DNA of 17,970 bases from Eubacterium sp. UBA3279 (lineage in GTDB: Bacteria; Bacillota; Clostridia; Lachnospirales; Lachnospiraceae). Below the pieces are notes generated by a model. The model made no database searches. It was not told the origin of the DNA and saw only the letters and a list, made by a program, of their open reading frames with translations. The stretch lies in contig DETV01000104.1 of assembly GCA_002361775.1 (NCBI GenBank), positions 43,189-61,158 on the forward strand, read 5' to 3'. A program made the translations under genes and the position numbers. How positions within the stretch are numbered: the stretch's first letter is position 1; each line of letters begins with the position of its first letter. This document shows, one piece after another, positions 5,595-13,699 of this stretch.

Positions 5595-7730
5595 ATGAGT
5601 GACTATGTAAATGTGGTTGAAATTTTTGGTGAAAATGTATTCAATGACTCTGTCATGCAGGCCCGTCTGCCGAAGAAGGTTTATAAAGAACTGAAGCAGA
5701 CTATAGAAGAGGGAAAAGAACTGACGCTGGAAATCGCAGATGTGGTAGCCCATGAGATGAAAGAGTGGGCAATAGAAAAAGGAGCTACCCATTATAGCCA
5801 CTGGTTCCAGCCCTTGACAGGAATGACCGCAGAGAAACACGATGCCTTTATCACTGCGCCTAAATCAGATGGTAAGGTTTTGATGAGCTTTTCCGGAAAA
5901 GAGTTGATCAAAGGAGAACCAGATGCATCTTCTTTTCCATCGGGAGGACTGCGGGCAACTTTCGAGGCCCGGGGTTATACCGCCTGGGATTGTACTTCTC
6001 CGGCTTTTGTTCGCCAGGATGCAGCAGGAGCCACACTTTGTATTCCTACAGCATTCTGTTCCTATAAAGGAGAAGCGCTGGATCAGAAAACACCATTGCT
6101 TCGTTCCATGGAAGCAATCAATAAAGAAGCTCTTCGACTGCTTCGGTTGTTTGGCAACACAACATCCAAAAAAGTTACGCCTTCTGTAGGCGCTGAACAG
6201 GAATATTTTCTTGTGGATGCCAGAAAATTTATGGAGAGAAAAGATTTAATTTACACAGGGCGGACACTTTTTGGAGCTATGCCTCCGAAGGGACAGGAAT
6301 TAGATGACCATTATTTCGGAACAATCCGGCAGAAAATTGCAGGATATATGAAAGATGTTAATGAAGAACTGTGGAGATTAGGTGTTTCTTCCAAGACGCA
6401 GCACAATGAGGTGGCACCGGCACAGCATGAGTTGGCGCCGATTTATGCTCCTGCCAATATTGCAGTGGATCATAATCAGATTGTTATGCAGACCTTGAAG
6501 CGGGTGGCAAGAAAACATGGATTGAAATGTCTTCTCCATGAAAAACCATTTGCAGGAGTAAACGGTTCAGGAAAGCATGATAACTGGTCCCTGGTTACAG
6601 ATGATGGAATTAATCTTCTGGATCCGGGAAAAACTCCTCATGAAAATATTCAGTTTTTACTTGTATTAAGTTGTATATTGAAGGCAGTGGACGAACACGC
6701 AGATCTTTTAAGAGAGTCTGCAGCAGATGTGGGAAATGATCAGCGTTTGGGAGCAAATGAAGCGCCGCCAGCTATTATATCCATTTATCTGGGAGAGCAG
6801 TTGGAGGATGTGGTAGAACAGCTTGTAAGCACCGGAACTGCCGATCACAGCTTAAAAGGCGGAAGATTGATGACTGGTGTGCGTACTCTTCCGGATCTGG
6901 CTAAGGATGCGACTGACAGAAACCGTACGTCGCCATTTGCGTTTACAGGAAATAAATTCGAATTTCGTATGGTAGGCTCCAGTGATTCTGTGGCTTCACC
7001 CAATGTTGTTTTAAATACGATTGTGGCACAGGCTTTCCGGGAAGCAAATGAAGTTCTGGAAAATGCTGAAAACTTTGAAATCGCACTTCATGATCTGATC
7101 AAGAAAAATTGCGCAGAACATCAGAGAATTATTTTTAACGGCAACGGATATTCCGATGCCTGGGTGGAAGAGGCAAAAAGGAGAGGTCTTTCTAATATTC
7201 GTTCCATGGTGGATGCGATCCCGGCGCTGATATCAGATAAATCCGTGGAATTGTTTGAGAAATTTAAAGTATTTACAAGAGCAGAGCTGGAATCCCGTGT
7301 AGAAGTAAAATATGAGGCGTATTCCAAAGCTATTAATGTGGAAGCGAGGGCAATGGTGGATATTGCCAGCAAACAGATTATTCCTGCTGTGATCAAATAT
7401 TCCAGAACGCTTGCAGACACCATTAATTCCATCAATGCAGTGGGGGGAATTGATGTAAGTGTGGAAACAGAATTACTTCAGGAAATCTCTCAGCTTCTTA
7501 AAGAAACCCAGAGCGCATTGAAAACTCTTCGTGAAGAGGTGGAAGAGGCTTCCTGTAAAGAACAGGGTGAATGTCAGGCACGCTATTTTTACGAGCATGT
7601 GACAGGCACCATGGAAGCTTTGAGAACTCCGGTAGACAAGCTGGAGATGATTGTGGATAAAGAAATGTGGCCTATGCCTTCTTATGGCGACTTGCTTTTT
7701 GAAGTAGGAAATGATTTTGGACACAAATAA
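5595..7730 (+). CDS. glnN: Type III glutamine synthetase (GlnN family)
   Basis: Condenses glutamate and ammonia to glutamine using ATP, the main low-ammonium assimilation step. The 711-residue length is that of the large GSIII class (about 700-730), not GSI (about 440). Catalytic-barrel motifs are in order: GAEQEYFLVD (199-208) with metal-binding glutamates, NEVAPAQHELAPIY (271-284), the ATP/glutamate-binding GVNGSGKHDNWS (321-332), and DRNRTSPFAFTGNKFEFR (441-458). A helical C-terminal extension typical of GSIII follows. The start is ATG 5595, with GAGAGG at 5581-5586. An upstream ATG at 5529 gives a very basic 22-residue extension without a ribosome-binding site. No P-II, ammonium transporter or GOGAT gene is adjacent. 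Expression is probably nitrogen-controlled, but the control element is not identified. Confidence 0.95.
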   Translation: MSDYVNVVEIFGENVFNDSVMQARLPKKVYKELKQTIEEGKELTLEIADVVAHEMKEWAIEKGATHYSHWFQPLTGMTAEKHDAFITAPKSDGKVLMSFSGKELIKGEPDASSFPSGGLRATFEARGYTAWDCTSPAFVRQDAAGATLCIPTAFCSYKGEALDQKTPLLRSMEAINKEALRLLRLFGNTTSKKVTPSVGAEQEYFLVDARKFMERKDLIYTGRTLFGAMPPKGQELDDHYFGTIRQKIAGYMKDVNEELWRLGVSSKTQHNEVAPAQHELAPIYAPANIAVDHNQIVMQTLKRVARKHGLKCLLHEKPFAGVNGSGKHDNWSLVTDDGINLLDPGKTPHENIQFLLVLSCILKAVDEHADLLRESAADVGNDQRLGANEAPPAIISIYLGEQLEDVVEQLVSTGTADHSLKGGRLMTGVRTLPDLAKDATDRNRTSPFAFTGNKFEFRMVGSSDSVASPNVVLNTIVAQAFREANEVLENAENFEIALHDLIKKNCAEHQRIIFNGNGYSDAWVEEAKRRGLSNIRSMVDAIPALISDKSVELFEKFKVFTRAELESRVEVKYEAYSKAINVEARAMVDIASKQIIPAVIKYSRTLADTINSINAVGGIDVSVETELLQEISQLLKETQSALKTLREEVEEASCKEQGECQARYFYEHVTGTMEALRTPVDKLEMIVDKEMWPMPSYGDLLFEVGNDFGHK

Positions 7731-7757
7731 AAAATCTTGAAAAGATAAAACGCAAAG

Positions 7758-7805
7758 ACAGGGTTGTACGCATTTTATGTGATGCGAAAGCCCTGTTTCT
7801 GATTT
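7758..7805 (+). terminator. Likely terminator of glnN
   Basis: ACAGGG (7758-7763) pairs with CCCTGT (7791-7796), with an inner stem CGCAT (7769-7773) with ATGCG (7782-7786). The following tract TTCTGATTT is imperfect, so termination may be incomplete. Confidence 0.55.
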
Positions 7806-7821
7806 AGCCCTAAAAAGGAGG

Positions 7822-7851
7822 GTGCCAGGTAATAAGACTATCACCTGGCAC
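7822..7851. repeat. REP-like imperfect palindrome downstream of glnN
   Basis: GTGCCAGGT (7822-7830) is the exact complement of 7843-7851. The pairing resumes after a single A/C mismatch for three more base pairs around an AGAC tetraloop (7835-7838), so nearly all 30 nt form one hairpin. There is no T-run, so it is not a terminator. Its size and isolation resemble REP elements mobilised by RAYT transposases, though no second copy or transposase is in the window. The rest of the 318-bp glnN-moxR gap (7852-8048) is A/T-rich, with no gene or clear promoter seen. Confidence 0.55.
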
Positions 7852-8048
7852 AATTATGAAAAAGTTTATCAAAAAAGTAATTACTCAAACTATCTTTTCG
7901 ATGATTTTATTATAGGGTATATTCATGAAGAAATCATGTTATGAAAATGAATGTATTTTAAAAGAAAAATGAACAAATTGTGAATTGAATTGTGGAAATA
8001 ACAGCATAATTTTCAGAGAAGAGATTATAAAAAGCAGGAGGAATGAGA

Positions 8049-8963
8049 ATGGAAGTTATAGATTATCTGGAAGAACAGAATATTCATCCGGGACTGCTCC
8101 GGGATGTGGAAAAATTTCGTGAAAAATATCCGGTAAATAGGGAAGCATCCTATCGGGTAGTAACACCGACTATGCCATTTTTTGGAAAAGAAATACTGGA
8201 AATGGGAATTGCTGCTTTGCTGCAGCAGGAAAATCTTTTGCTTACCGGTTCTAAAGCTACAGGAAAGAATGTGCTGGCTGAAAATCTGGCATGGATTTTT
8301 GGCAGACCTTCCTATAATATTTCATTCCATGTCAATACGGGAAGCGCAGAACTGATTGGGACAGATACATTTGAGGATAATCAGGTGAAATTGCGAAAAG
8401 GAAGCATTTATCAGTGTGCCGAGTACGGTGGCTTTGGAATTTTAGATGAAATAAATATGGCAAAAAATGATGCGGTATCTGTTCTTCATGCCACATTGGA
8501 TTACAGAAGAAATATTGATGTTCCCGGCTATGATAAGATAGAGCTTCATGAAGCAGCCAGATTCATCGGTACTATGAATTATGGGTATGCAGGCACAAAG
8601 GAATTAAATGAAGCGCTGGTATCCCGTTTTATGGTTATTGATATGCCGGAACAGACGGTAGAAACTTTGGATAAAATTTTGCATCAGATGTTCCCGGAAG
8701 GGAAAAAAGAAGCATTGGAACAGTTTATAGGACTTTTTATGGATTTGCAGGTAAAAGCAGAAAATGGAGAAATTTCTACAAAGGCTCTTGATCTGCGAGG
8801 GATTTTGGCGGCGTTGAAAACCATACGGCAGGGATTGGATCCGTGGAAAGCCATACGAATGGGTGTGATCAATAAGTGCTTTGATGGATTTGAAAAAGAA
8901 ATTGTGGAAGATGTGGTGATGACCCGGATTCCACAGGAGTGGACCTGGGAAAATGTTTTTTGA
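8049..8963 (+). CDS. MoxR-type AAA+ ATPase
   Basis: An ATPase of the MoxR/RavA branch of AAA+ proteins, which act as chaperone-like remodelers and are usually encoded beside a VWA-domain partner. In the 304-residue product, Walker A is GSKATGKN (67-74), Walker B is ILDEINMA (131-138), sensor 1 lies in FIGTMNYG (172-179), and the arginine finger region is LVSRF (190-194). The start is ATG 8049, placed by AGGAGG at 8036-8041. The ATG at 8043 is only 1 nt from that site. The VWA gene follows after 50 bp, and the two very probably form a functional pair. The substrate is unknown. Annotations as a cobaltochelatase CobS-like or NorQ-like subunit would be possible, but no cobalamin or nitric-oxide genes are near. 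Confidence 0.9.
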   Translation: MEVIDYLEEQNIHPGLLRDVEKFREKYPVNREASYRVVTPTMPFFGKEILEMGIAALLQQENLLLTGSKATGKNVLAENLAWIFGRPSYNISFHVNTGSAELIGTDTFEDNQVKLRKGSIYQCAEYGGFGILDEINMAKNDAVSVLHATLDYRRNIDVPGYDKIELHEAARFIGTMNYGYAGTKELNEALVSRFMVIDMPEQTVETLDKILHQMFPEGKKEALEQFIGLFMDLQVKAENGEISTKALDLRGILAALKTIRQGLDPWKAIRMGVINKCFDGFEKEIVEDVVMTRIPQEWTWENVF

Positions 8964-8988
8964 CAATGGGGTAAAAAGAGAAGATACT
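8960..8988 (+). promoter_or_regulatory. Possible internal promoter before the VWA gene
   Basis: A perfect TTGACA (8960-8965), overlapping the moxR stop codon, is followed after 17 bp by GATACT (8983-8988, four of six matches). It could supply extra transcription of the VWA gene. The transcript leader would be short, about 20 nt. Confidence 0.35.
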
Positions 8989-9013
8989 TCTGTTTGATGA
9001 GAGGAGAAATGTA

Positions 9014-10768
9014 ATGGATGAGAGAGAGCTGGAAATTTCCAACCGTATGAAGAATCTGATCTGGACGGTGTGCGGTGATTATACCTTAGATGCCAGAACG
9101 GATGTGGAAGGATTTTTACGCTGCAAATATATTGCTCTTTATGATGGAATCAAACAGGGAGCGTTTGCAAAATATTTTGATAAAGATGCGCTGAGTCTGT
9201 ATCTTGTAAAAAAAGTATATTTGCAGGCAGATGAGAGAAGTCTGATGGAAGTTGCCCGGCTGTGTATGGAGGAGGCGGTGGGACAGAAGATTGCCTCCGA
9301 GAGAAAAGGTGTGGATGGTATCCGGAAAAAGGCTTATGAATATCTTCTGGATCATGATATGGAACAGCTTATACGCACAGATCTGGGGCGTTTAAAAATT
9401 GCTCTTATGCAGAGAAAGCTGACAGGGGAGATGCGGGCGCAGAAACATCTGGCACAACGGATGGACAGCTTATATGAATTGCATCAGGCGAAGGATACTA
9501 TGGATGTTATCCGGAAAATAGACAGTTGCTACAATGAATGGGAAGATCCGGATTTTGTAAAACGGCAGGGAAATCTTGACAAGGTGCTGTCTGTTACAAT
9601 GGAAGAATTGGCAGAGAATAATTGGCGGGATTTTCTTACAGAGGAAATGTATGAAGAAAATCTGGAGGCATATCTGGAGCAAATAGGAAATCAGGTAACG
9701 GCTACCAGAGAAGAAAAGGAGAAAGGGGAGAAAATAAAACCGGGGCAGAAAAGGATTCTCAGAGTAACAGAGGAAGATTTAAAAAAAGTATACACTTATA
9801 TAGAATTGAATTTTGGAAGAACCTATTTGAATCCCCTGGAGGAGAAAAGAATAAATTATCAGCTTTGTCGAGGGATACATGGTGACTGTGGGCTTTATTT
9901 TACAGATGGAATTTTGGCAAATCCGGTAAAGAGAAATTATCAGTTGGAGTATGCAAAAAAGCAGAGAGATAAAAATAAGTATGCTTACTACGATAATCAT
10001 CGGATTGTTAAGAGAAATATCAGTATTCTGACGGGAATCCTGAAAAAATCTATGGCGCTTCGTCAGGAACAGCAGGAAATCATTACAGACAGAGGCAGTT
10101 TGAAGCCCCAGAGACTTTGGAGAATTGGACGAAGCAATGACGCCCGTCTTTTTTCAAGAATATTTGAACAGGACAGCCAGGATTTTGTGGTGGATTTACT
10201 GATTGATGCCAGCGGCTCTCAGAGAGGGCGGCAGGAAAAAGTGGCGTTACAGGCATATATTATAATGCAGTCTTTGAGTAATGTGGGAATCCCACACCGG
10301 GTTATGAGTTTTTGTACTTTTTGGGATCACACTATTTTGCAAAGATACAGAGAATACGAAGAAGACGCTGCAGCCAATGAGCGGATATTTACCTTTACCA
10401 CGTCTTCAAATAATCGGGACGGACTGGCCATAAAAGCGGCTGCACAGGGATTGCTGGAAAGAGAAGAAGAGCATAAAATCATGATTATTCTCAGTGACGG
10501 AAGACCCTATGATGTAATACTAAACCGTCCAAATGCCCGAAATCCTCAACCTTATTATGGAGAATATGCAGTGAGAGATACGGGGGTGGAAGTGAGGAGA
10601 CTGCGAAACCTGGGAGTTTCCGTATTGGGAGTATTTGTGGGAGAAGAACAGGATCTGGGAGCAGAGAAAAAAATATTTGGAAAAGATTTTGCTTATATCC
10701 ATGATATTTCTAATTTTTCTAAAATTGTGGGAAGTTATCTTACCAGACAATTAGAGGAAAACTGTTAA
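9014..10768 (+). CDS. VWA-domain protein paired with the MoxR ATPase (CoxE/NorD/CobT-like)
   Basis: The 584-residue soluble protein has no signal peptide or membrane segment. The N-terminal two thirds (about 1-385) are helical and charged, with no domain recognised. The C-terminal von Willebrand A domain (about 390-580) carries a complete MIDAS metal site: DASGS (398-402), a threonine in FTTSSNNRDG (461-470) and SDGRP (494-498). Such proteins bind a partner through the metal site and are remodeled or loaded by the neighbouring MoxR ATPase. The start is ATG 9014, with GAGGAG at 9001-9006 and 7-nt spacing. It follows the ATPase gene by 50 bp and ends 88 bp before an unrelated promoter-driven yitT gene, so the system seems to be just these two genes. 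The cellular target is unknown. Confidence 0.87.
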   Translation: MDERELEISNRMKNLIWTVCGDYTLDARTDVEGFLRCKYIALYDGIKQGAFAKYFDKDALSLYLVKKVYLQADERSLMEVARLCMEEAVGQKIASERKGVDGIRKKAYEYLLDHDMEQLIRTDLGRLKIALMQRKLTGEMRAQKHLAQRMDSLYELHQAKDTMDVIRKIDSCYNEWEDPDFVKRQGNLDKVLSVTMEELAENNWRDFLTEEMYEENLEAYLEQIGNQVTATREEKEKGEKIKPGQKRILRVTEEDLKKVYTYIELNFGRTYLNPLEEKRINYQLCRGIHGDCGLYFTDGILANPVKRNYQLEYAKKQRDKNKYAYYDNHRIVKRNISILTGILKKSMALRQEQQEIITDRGSLKPQRLWRIGRSNDARLFSRIFEQDSQDFVVDLLIDASGSQRGRQEKVALQAYIIMQSLSNVGIPHRVMSFCTFWDHTILQRYREYEEDAAANERIFTFTTSSNNRDGLAIKAAAQGLLEREEEHKIMIILSDGRPYDVILNRPNARNPQPYYGEYAVRDTGVEVRRLRNLGVSVLGVFVGEEQDLGAEKKIFGKDFAYIHDISNFSKIVGSYLTRQLEENC

Positions 10769-10780
10769 GAATTGTGGCTC

Positions 10781-10809
10781 TTGCCAAGAAAAAGTTCATC
10801 TGCTATACT
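10781..10809 (+). promoter_or_regulatory. Promoter for the YitT-family gene
   Basis: TTGCCA (10781-10786) and TATACT (10804-10809) are spaced 17 bp apart, 47 bp upstream of the start codon. Both hexamers are close to consensus. Confidence 0.65.
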
Positions 10810-10856
10810 GGAAATGTTGGTGAAAAGATGGATTGTGCAGGAGCAAAGGAGGAAGT

Positions 10857-11735
10857 ATGGCAGCGATATTGAAAAAAAAATCCTGGTATAAAGATTATTT
10901 TCTGATTTTTCTGGGAACTGCTCTGATGTCTATAGCGCTGAATTCGGCATTTGAACCCAATGGGCTGGTAGACGGAGGATTTAGCGGTATTGCTATTATT
11001 ATAAAAAGTCTTACGGATGGTTTGATTGACGGAGGTATTCCTCTTTGGTTTACTAATATTGTGTTGAATATTCCCATGTTCTTCTTTGGAATTCGCATTA
11101 AAGGAGTTCGTTTTCTGGCAAAAACAATCTGGGGAACCTTATCTCTTTCATTTTGGCTGGGAGTAATGCCGGTGTTCCCTCTTGTTAAAGGCGAGATGGT
11201 TCTGGCGGTGATTTTTGGCGGCGTACTTCAGGGTACAGGTATCGGCCTGGTATTTTTAGGACAGGGAACCACCGGAGGCACAGATATGGTGGCCACCCTG
11301 ATTCAACATTATGTGAAACATATGTCTATTGCACGAATCATGCAGCTTGTGGATGGAATTATTGTGATTACAGGAGCTTTTGTATTCGGTCCCAAAACAG
11401 CTTTGTATGCCATTGTGGCTATTTTTATAGTAGCAAAGGTGACAGATGGCCTTATGGAAGGTCTGAACTATGCGAAAGCTGTTTATATTATTTCTGAGAA
11501 GTCTGAGGAAATTTCTGAAGTTTTACTTCATGATCTGGATCGGGGAGTGACAGGAATTTACGCAAAAGGAATGTATGCCTGTAAGGAACGGATGATGCTT
11601 TTTTGTGTAGTAGGGAAAAAACAGATTGTACAGTTGAAAGAAGCAGTGGCGCAGATTGACCCGGGGGCATTTGTGATCGTGACGGATGCGAGGGAGGTTT
11701 TAGGCGAAGGTTTCAGAGAGAATTCGATTATATAG
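10857..11735 (+). CDS. YitT family membrane protein (DUF2179 C-terminal domain)
   Basis: An integral membrane protein of 292 residues, the usual YitT length, with about five to six hydrophobic segments (roughly 13-33, 62-80, 92-110, 113-136 and 164-195). A cytoplasmic C-terminal DUF2179 domain (about 215-280) contains DLDRGVTGIYAKG (226-238), a hallmark of the family. Other family-typical segments are EPNGLVDGGFSGIAI (33-47) and GQGTTGGTDM (135-144). The transport function and substrate are not established for the family. The start is ATG 10857, with AAGGAGG at 10846-10852. The GTG at 10833 would add eight residues upstream of the ribosome-binding site. It has its own promoter and terminator. 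Confidence 0.93.
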   Translation: MAAILKKKSWYKDYFLIFLGTALMSIALNSAFEPNGLVDGGFSGIAIIIKSLTDGLIDGGIPLWFTNIVLNIPMFFFGIRIKGVRFLAKTIWGTLSLSFWLGVMPVFPLVKGEMVLAVIFGGVLQGTGIGLVFLGQGTTGGTDMVATLIQHYVKHMSIARIMQLVDGIIVITGAFVFGPKTALYAIVAIFIVAKVTDGLMEGLNYAKAVYIISEKSEEISEVLLHDLDRGVTGIYAKGMYACKERMMLFCVVGKKQIVQLKEAVAQIDPGAFVIVTDAREVLGEGFRENSII

Positions 11736-11748
11736 GGAAAGAAATATT

Positions 11749-11789
11749 GAGAAAATGTTAAATTTATTACATTTTCTCTTTTCTTTTTT
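11749..11789 (+). terminator. Rho-independent terminator of the yitT gene
   Basis: GAGAAAATGT (11749-11758) pairs perfectly with ACATTTTCTC (11769-11778), with a 10-nt loop and a following T-rich tract to 11789. Confidence 0.85.
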
Positions 11790-11820
11790 AATGATTTATA
11801 TTAGAATATAGTGTAAGAGA

Positions 11821-11848
11821 CTTTGCTTTTTAGGGGTAATCAGCAAAG
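11821..11848. promoter_or_regulatory. Inverted repeat upstream of the CdaR-like regulator
   Basis: CTTTGCT (11821-11827) and AGCAAAG (11842-11848) are perfect complements around a 14-nt centre, about 36 bp before the regulator start and just downstream of A/T-rich DNA with a possible -10 (TATAGT 11807-11812). It could be an operator for autoregulation or a leader hairpin. Nothing beyond position and symmetry supports it. Confidence 0.3.
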
Positions 11849-11883
11849 ATAGCAAAAACTTTATACTGAAAGAGGGTATGTTT

Positions 11884-12972
11884 ATGATTTCAAATCAGGT
11901 TCTACAAAGTACAGTGGATGGTCTGAAAGGGATTTCAAAGATTGATTTCATTGTGGCTGATACGGAGGGGAAGATTTTGGCAACTACATTCCAGAATCAT
12001 GAAATCAGCAATAGTGAGATTGAAAGTTTCGCAGAATCCCAGGCAGACAGCCAGGCAGTGAGAGGATATCAGTTTTATAAGGTGTATGATGAGAACCGTC
12101 TGGAGTACGTTTTAATTGCCGGGGGAAGTAATGACGATGTGTATATGGTAGGCAAGATGGCTGCATTTCAGATTCAGAATCTTTTGATTGCTTATAAAGA
12201 GAGATTTGATAAGGATAATTTTATCAAGAATCTGTTGTTGGATAATTTGCTGCTGGTGGATATTTATAATCGGGCAAAGAAACTCCATATTGCAGTAGAA
12301 GTACGCAGAGTTGTCTTTATTCTGGAGACAGGACAGGGAAAAGATTACAATACTCTGGAGAATGTAAAGAGTGTATTCCAGGGAAAAAGCGGAGATTTTA
12401 TCACTGCTGTAGATGAGAAGAGTATTATTATCGTAAAAGAAGTTGCGCCGGGAGACGGTTATACCCAGATGCAGAAGATTGCAGAAGGAATTTTAGATGC
12501 GGTGGGACGAAATCCGGATGGCAACACCCATATTGCATATGGTACGATTGTAAAAGAATTAAAAGAAGTCTCTCGTTCTTACAAAGAAGCGAGGATGGCA
12601 TTGGATGTGGGTAAGATTTTCTTTGATGAAAAGGAAGTTATTGCTTATAGTTCTCTGGGAATCGGACGTTTGATCTATCAGTTGCCGATTCCGTTGTGTA
12701 AAATGTTTATTAAGGAGATTTTTGAAAATAAATCTCCCGATGATTTTGACGAAGAGACACTGACAACCATCAATAAATTCTTTGAGAACAGCCTGAATGT
12801 ATCGGAAACATCCAGACAGTTGTACATTCACAGAAATACTTTGGTATATCGTTTGGATAAACTTCAAAAGAGCACAGGTCTGGATCTGCGGGTATTTGAA
12901 GATGCAATTACCTTTAAGATTGCTTTGATGGTAGTGAGATATATGAAGTATATGGAAACTTTAGATTATTAG
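11884..12972 (+). CDS. CdaR/PucR-like transcriptional regulator
   Basis: A 362-residue regulator. The N-terminal region (about 1-125) is a sensor of the sugar-diacid-recognition type or similar, containing DFIVADTEGKIL (21-32). A central alpha/beta region (about 138-255) resembles the GGDEF-like segment of CdaR proteins. The C-terminal PucR-type helix-turn-helix (about 293-352) contains NVSETSRQLYIHRNTLVYRL (305-324), diagnostic of the HTH_30 family. The start chosen is ATG 11884, seven nt after AGAGGG (11871-11876). The ATG at 11878 is only 1 nt from it. It precedes ftsE by 43 bp with no terminator, so it is probably co-transcribed with ftsEX. Its inducer is unknown. A sugar diacid is the family precedent but nothing nearby uses one, so the role in this operon is open. 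Confidence 0.88.
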   Translation: MISNQVLQSTVDGLKGISKIDFIVADTEGKILATTFQNHEISNSEIESFAESQADSQAVRGYQFYKVYDENRLEYVLIAGGSNDDVYMVGKMAAFQIQNLLIAYKERFDKDNFIKNLLLDNLLLVDIYNRAKKLHIAVEVRRVVFILETGQGKDYNTLENVKSVFQGKSGDFITAVDEKSIIIVKEVAPGDGYTQMQKIAEGILDAVGRNPDGNTHIAYGTIVKELKEVSRSYKEARMALDVGKIFFDEKEVIAYSSLGIGRLIYQLPIPLCKMFIKEIFENKSPDDFDEETLTTINKFFENSLNVSETSRQLYIHRNTLVYRLDKLQKSTGLDLRVFEDAITFKIALMVVRYMKYMETLDY

Positions 12973-13015
12973 ACTGGTGAATAGTTACGATTATTGACAA
13001 AGACAGGAGGAGTAT

Positions 13016-13699
13016 ATGATTACGTTGGAAAATGTAAGCAAATCATACGCTAAAGGCCAGCCGGCATTAAATAACGTATCTTTGCACATTGATAAAGGGG
13101 AATTCGTATTCATTGTTGGAAATAGTGGATCGGGGAAATCTACATTGATCAAGTTACTGCTTAAGGAACTGGAACCTACATCAGGAACTATAAAAGTAAA
13201 TGATCAGGATCTGGGCAAATTGAAAAGAAGACAAGTACCAAAATATCGGCGTGGAGTGGGATGTGTATTTCAGGATTTCCGGCTTTTAAAAGATCGGAAT
13301 GTTTATGAAAATGTTGCGTTTGCGCAGAGAGTTATTGAACGTCCCAACCGGGTTATCAAAAAAAGGGTACCGGAGATTCTTACTTTGGTGGGACTGGCTG
13401 AAAAGTATAAGTCCTTTCCGAGAGAATTGTCAGGAGGAGAGCAGCAGAGAGTTGCTCTGGCAAGAGCCTTGGTAAACCGACCTAATATTTTGCTGGCGGA
13501 CGAACCGACAGGTAATCTGGATCCGAAGAATTCACTGGATATTATGAAGTTGCTGGAAGAAATCAATGAGAGAGGAACAACGGTTTTAATTGTTACCCAT
13601 AACAGAGAAATTGTTAATTCTTTTAAGAAACGAGTAATTACGATGCGTAAAGGCGTGATCGTGAGTGATGAACAGGAAGGTGAATATCTTGAGGATTAG
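13016..13699 (+). CDS. ftsE: Cell-division ABC transporter ATP-binding protein FtsE
   Basis: The cytoplasmic ATPase of the FtsEX complex, which uses ATP to drive peptidoglycan hydrolase activity across the membrane rather than to transport a solute. The 227-residue product is standard length. All ABC motifs are present: Walker A GNSGSGKST (35-43), Q-loop Gln86 in FQDFRLL, signature LSGGEQQR (138-145), Walker B with DEPTGNLD (162-169) and switch His195. The start is ATG 13016, preceded by AGGAGG. The end overlaps the ftsX start by 11 bp, indicating coupled translation. The identity as FtsE rather than a lipoprotein exporter ATPase rests on the adjoining FtsX. Confidence 0.96.
   Translation: MITLENVSKSYAKGQPALNNVSLHIDKGEFVFIVGNSGSGKSTLIKLLLKELEPTSGTIKVNDQDLGKLKRRQVPKYRRGVGCVFQDFRLLKDRNVYENVAFAQRVIERPNRVIKKRVPEILTLVGLAEKYKSFPRELSGGEQQRVALARALVNRPNILLADEPTGNLDPKNSLDIMKLLEEINERGTTVLIVTHNREIVNSFKKRVITMRKGVIVSDEQEGEYLED

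Noticed and set aside
7822..7944. A 40-codon GTG-started reading frame over the REP-like palindrome
   Set aside because: The AAGGAGG lies directly against the GTG with no spacer, so it could not serve initiation. The frame is mostly the palindrome and A/T-rich DNA.
12994..12999. TTGACA just before ftsE as a promoter -35
   Set aside because: A properly spaced -10 would fall inside the ftsE coding sequence, so it cannot drive ftsE from its start.
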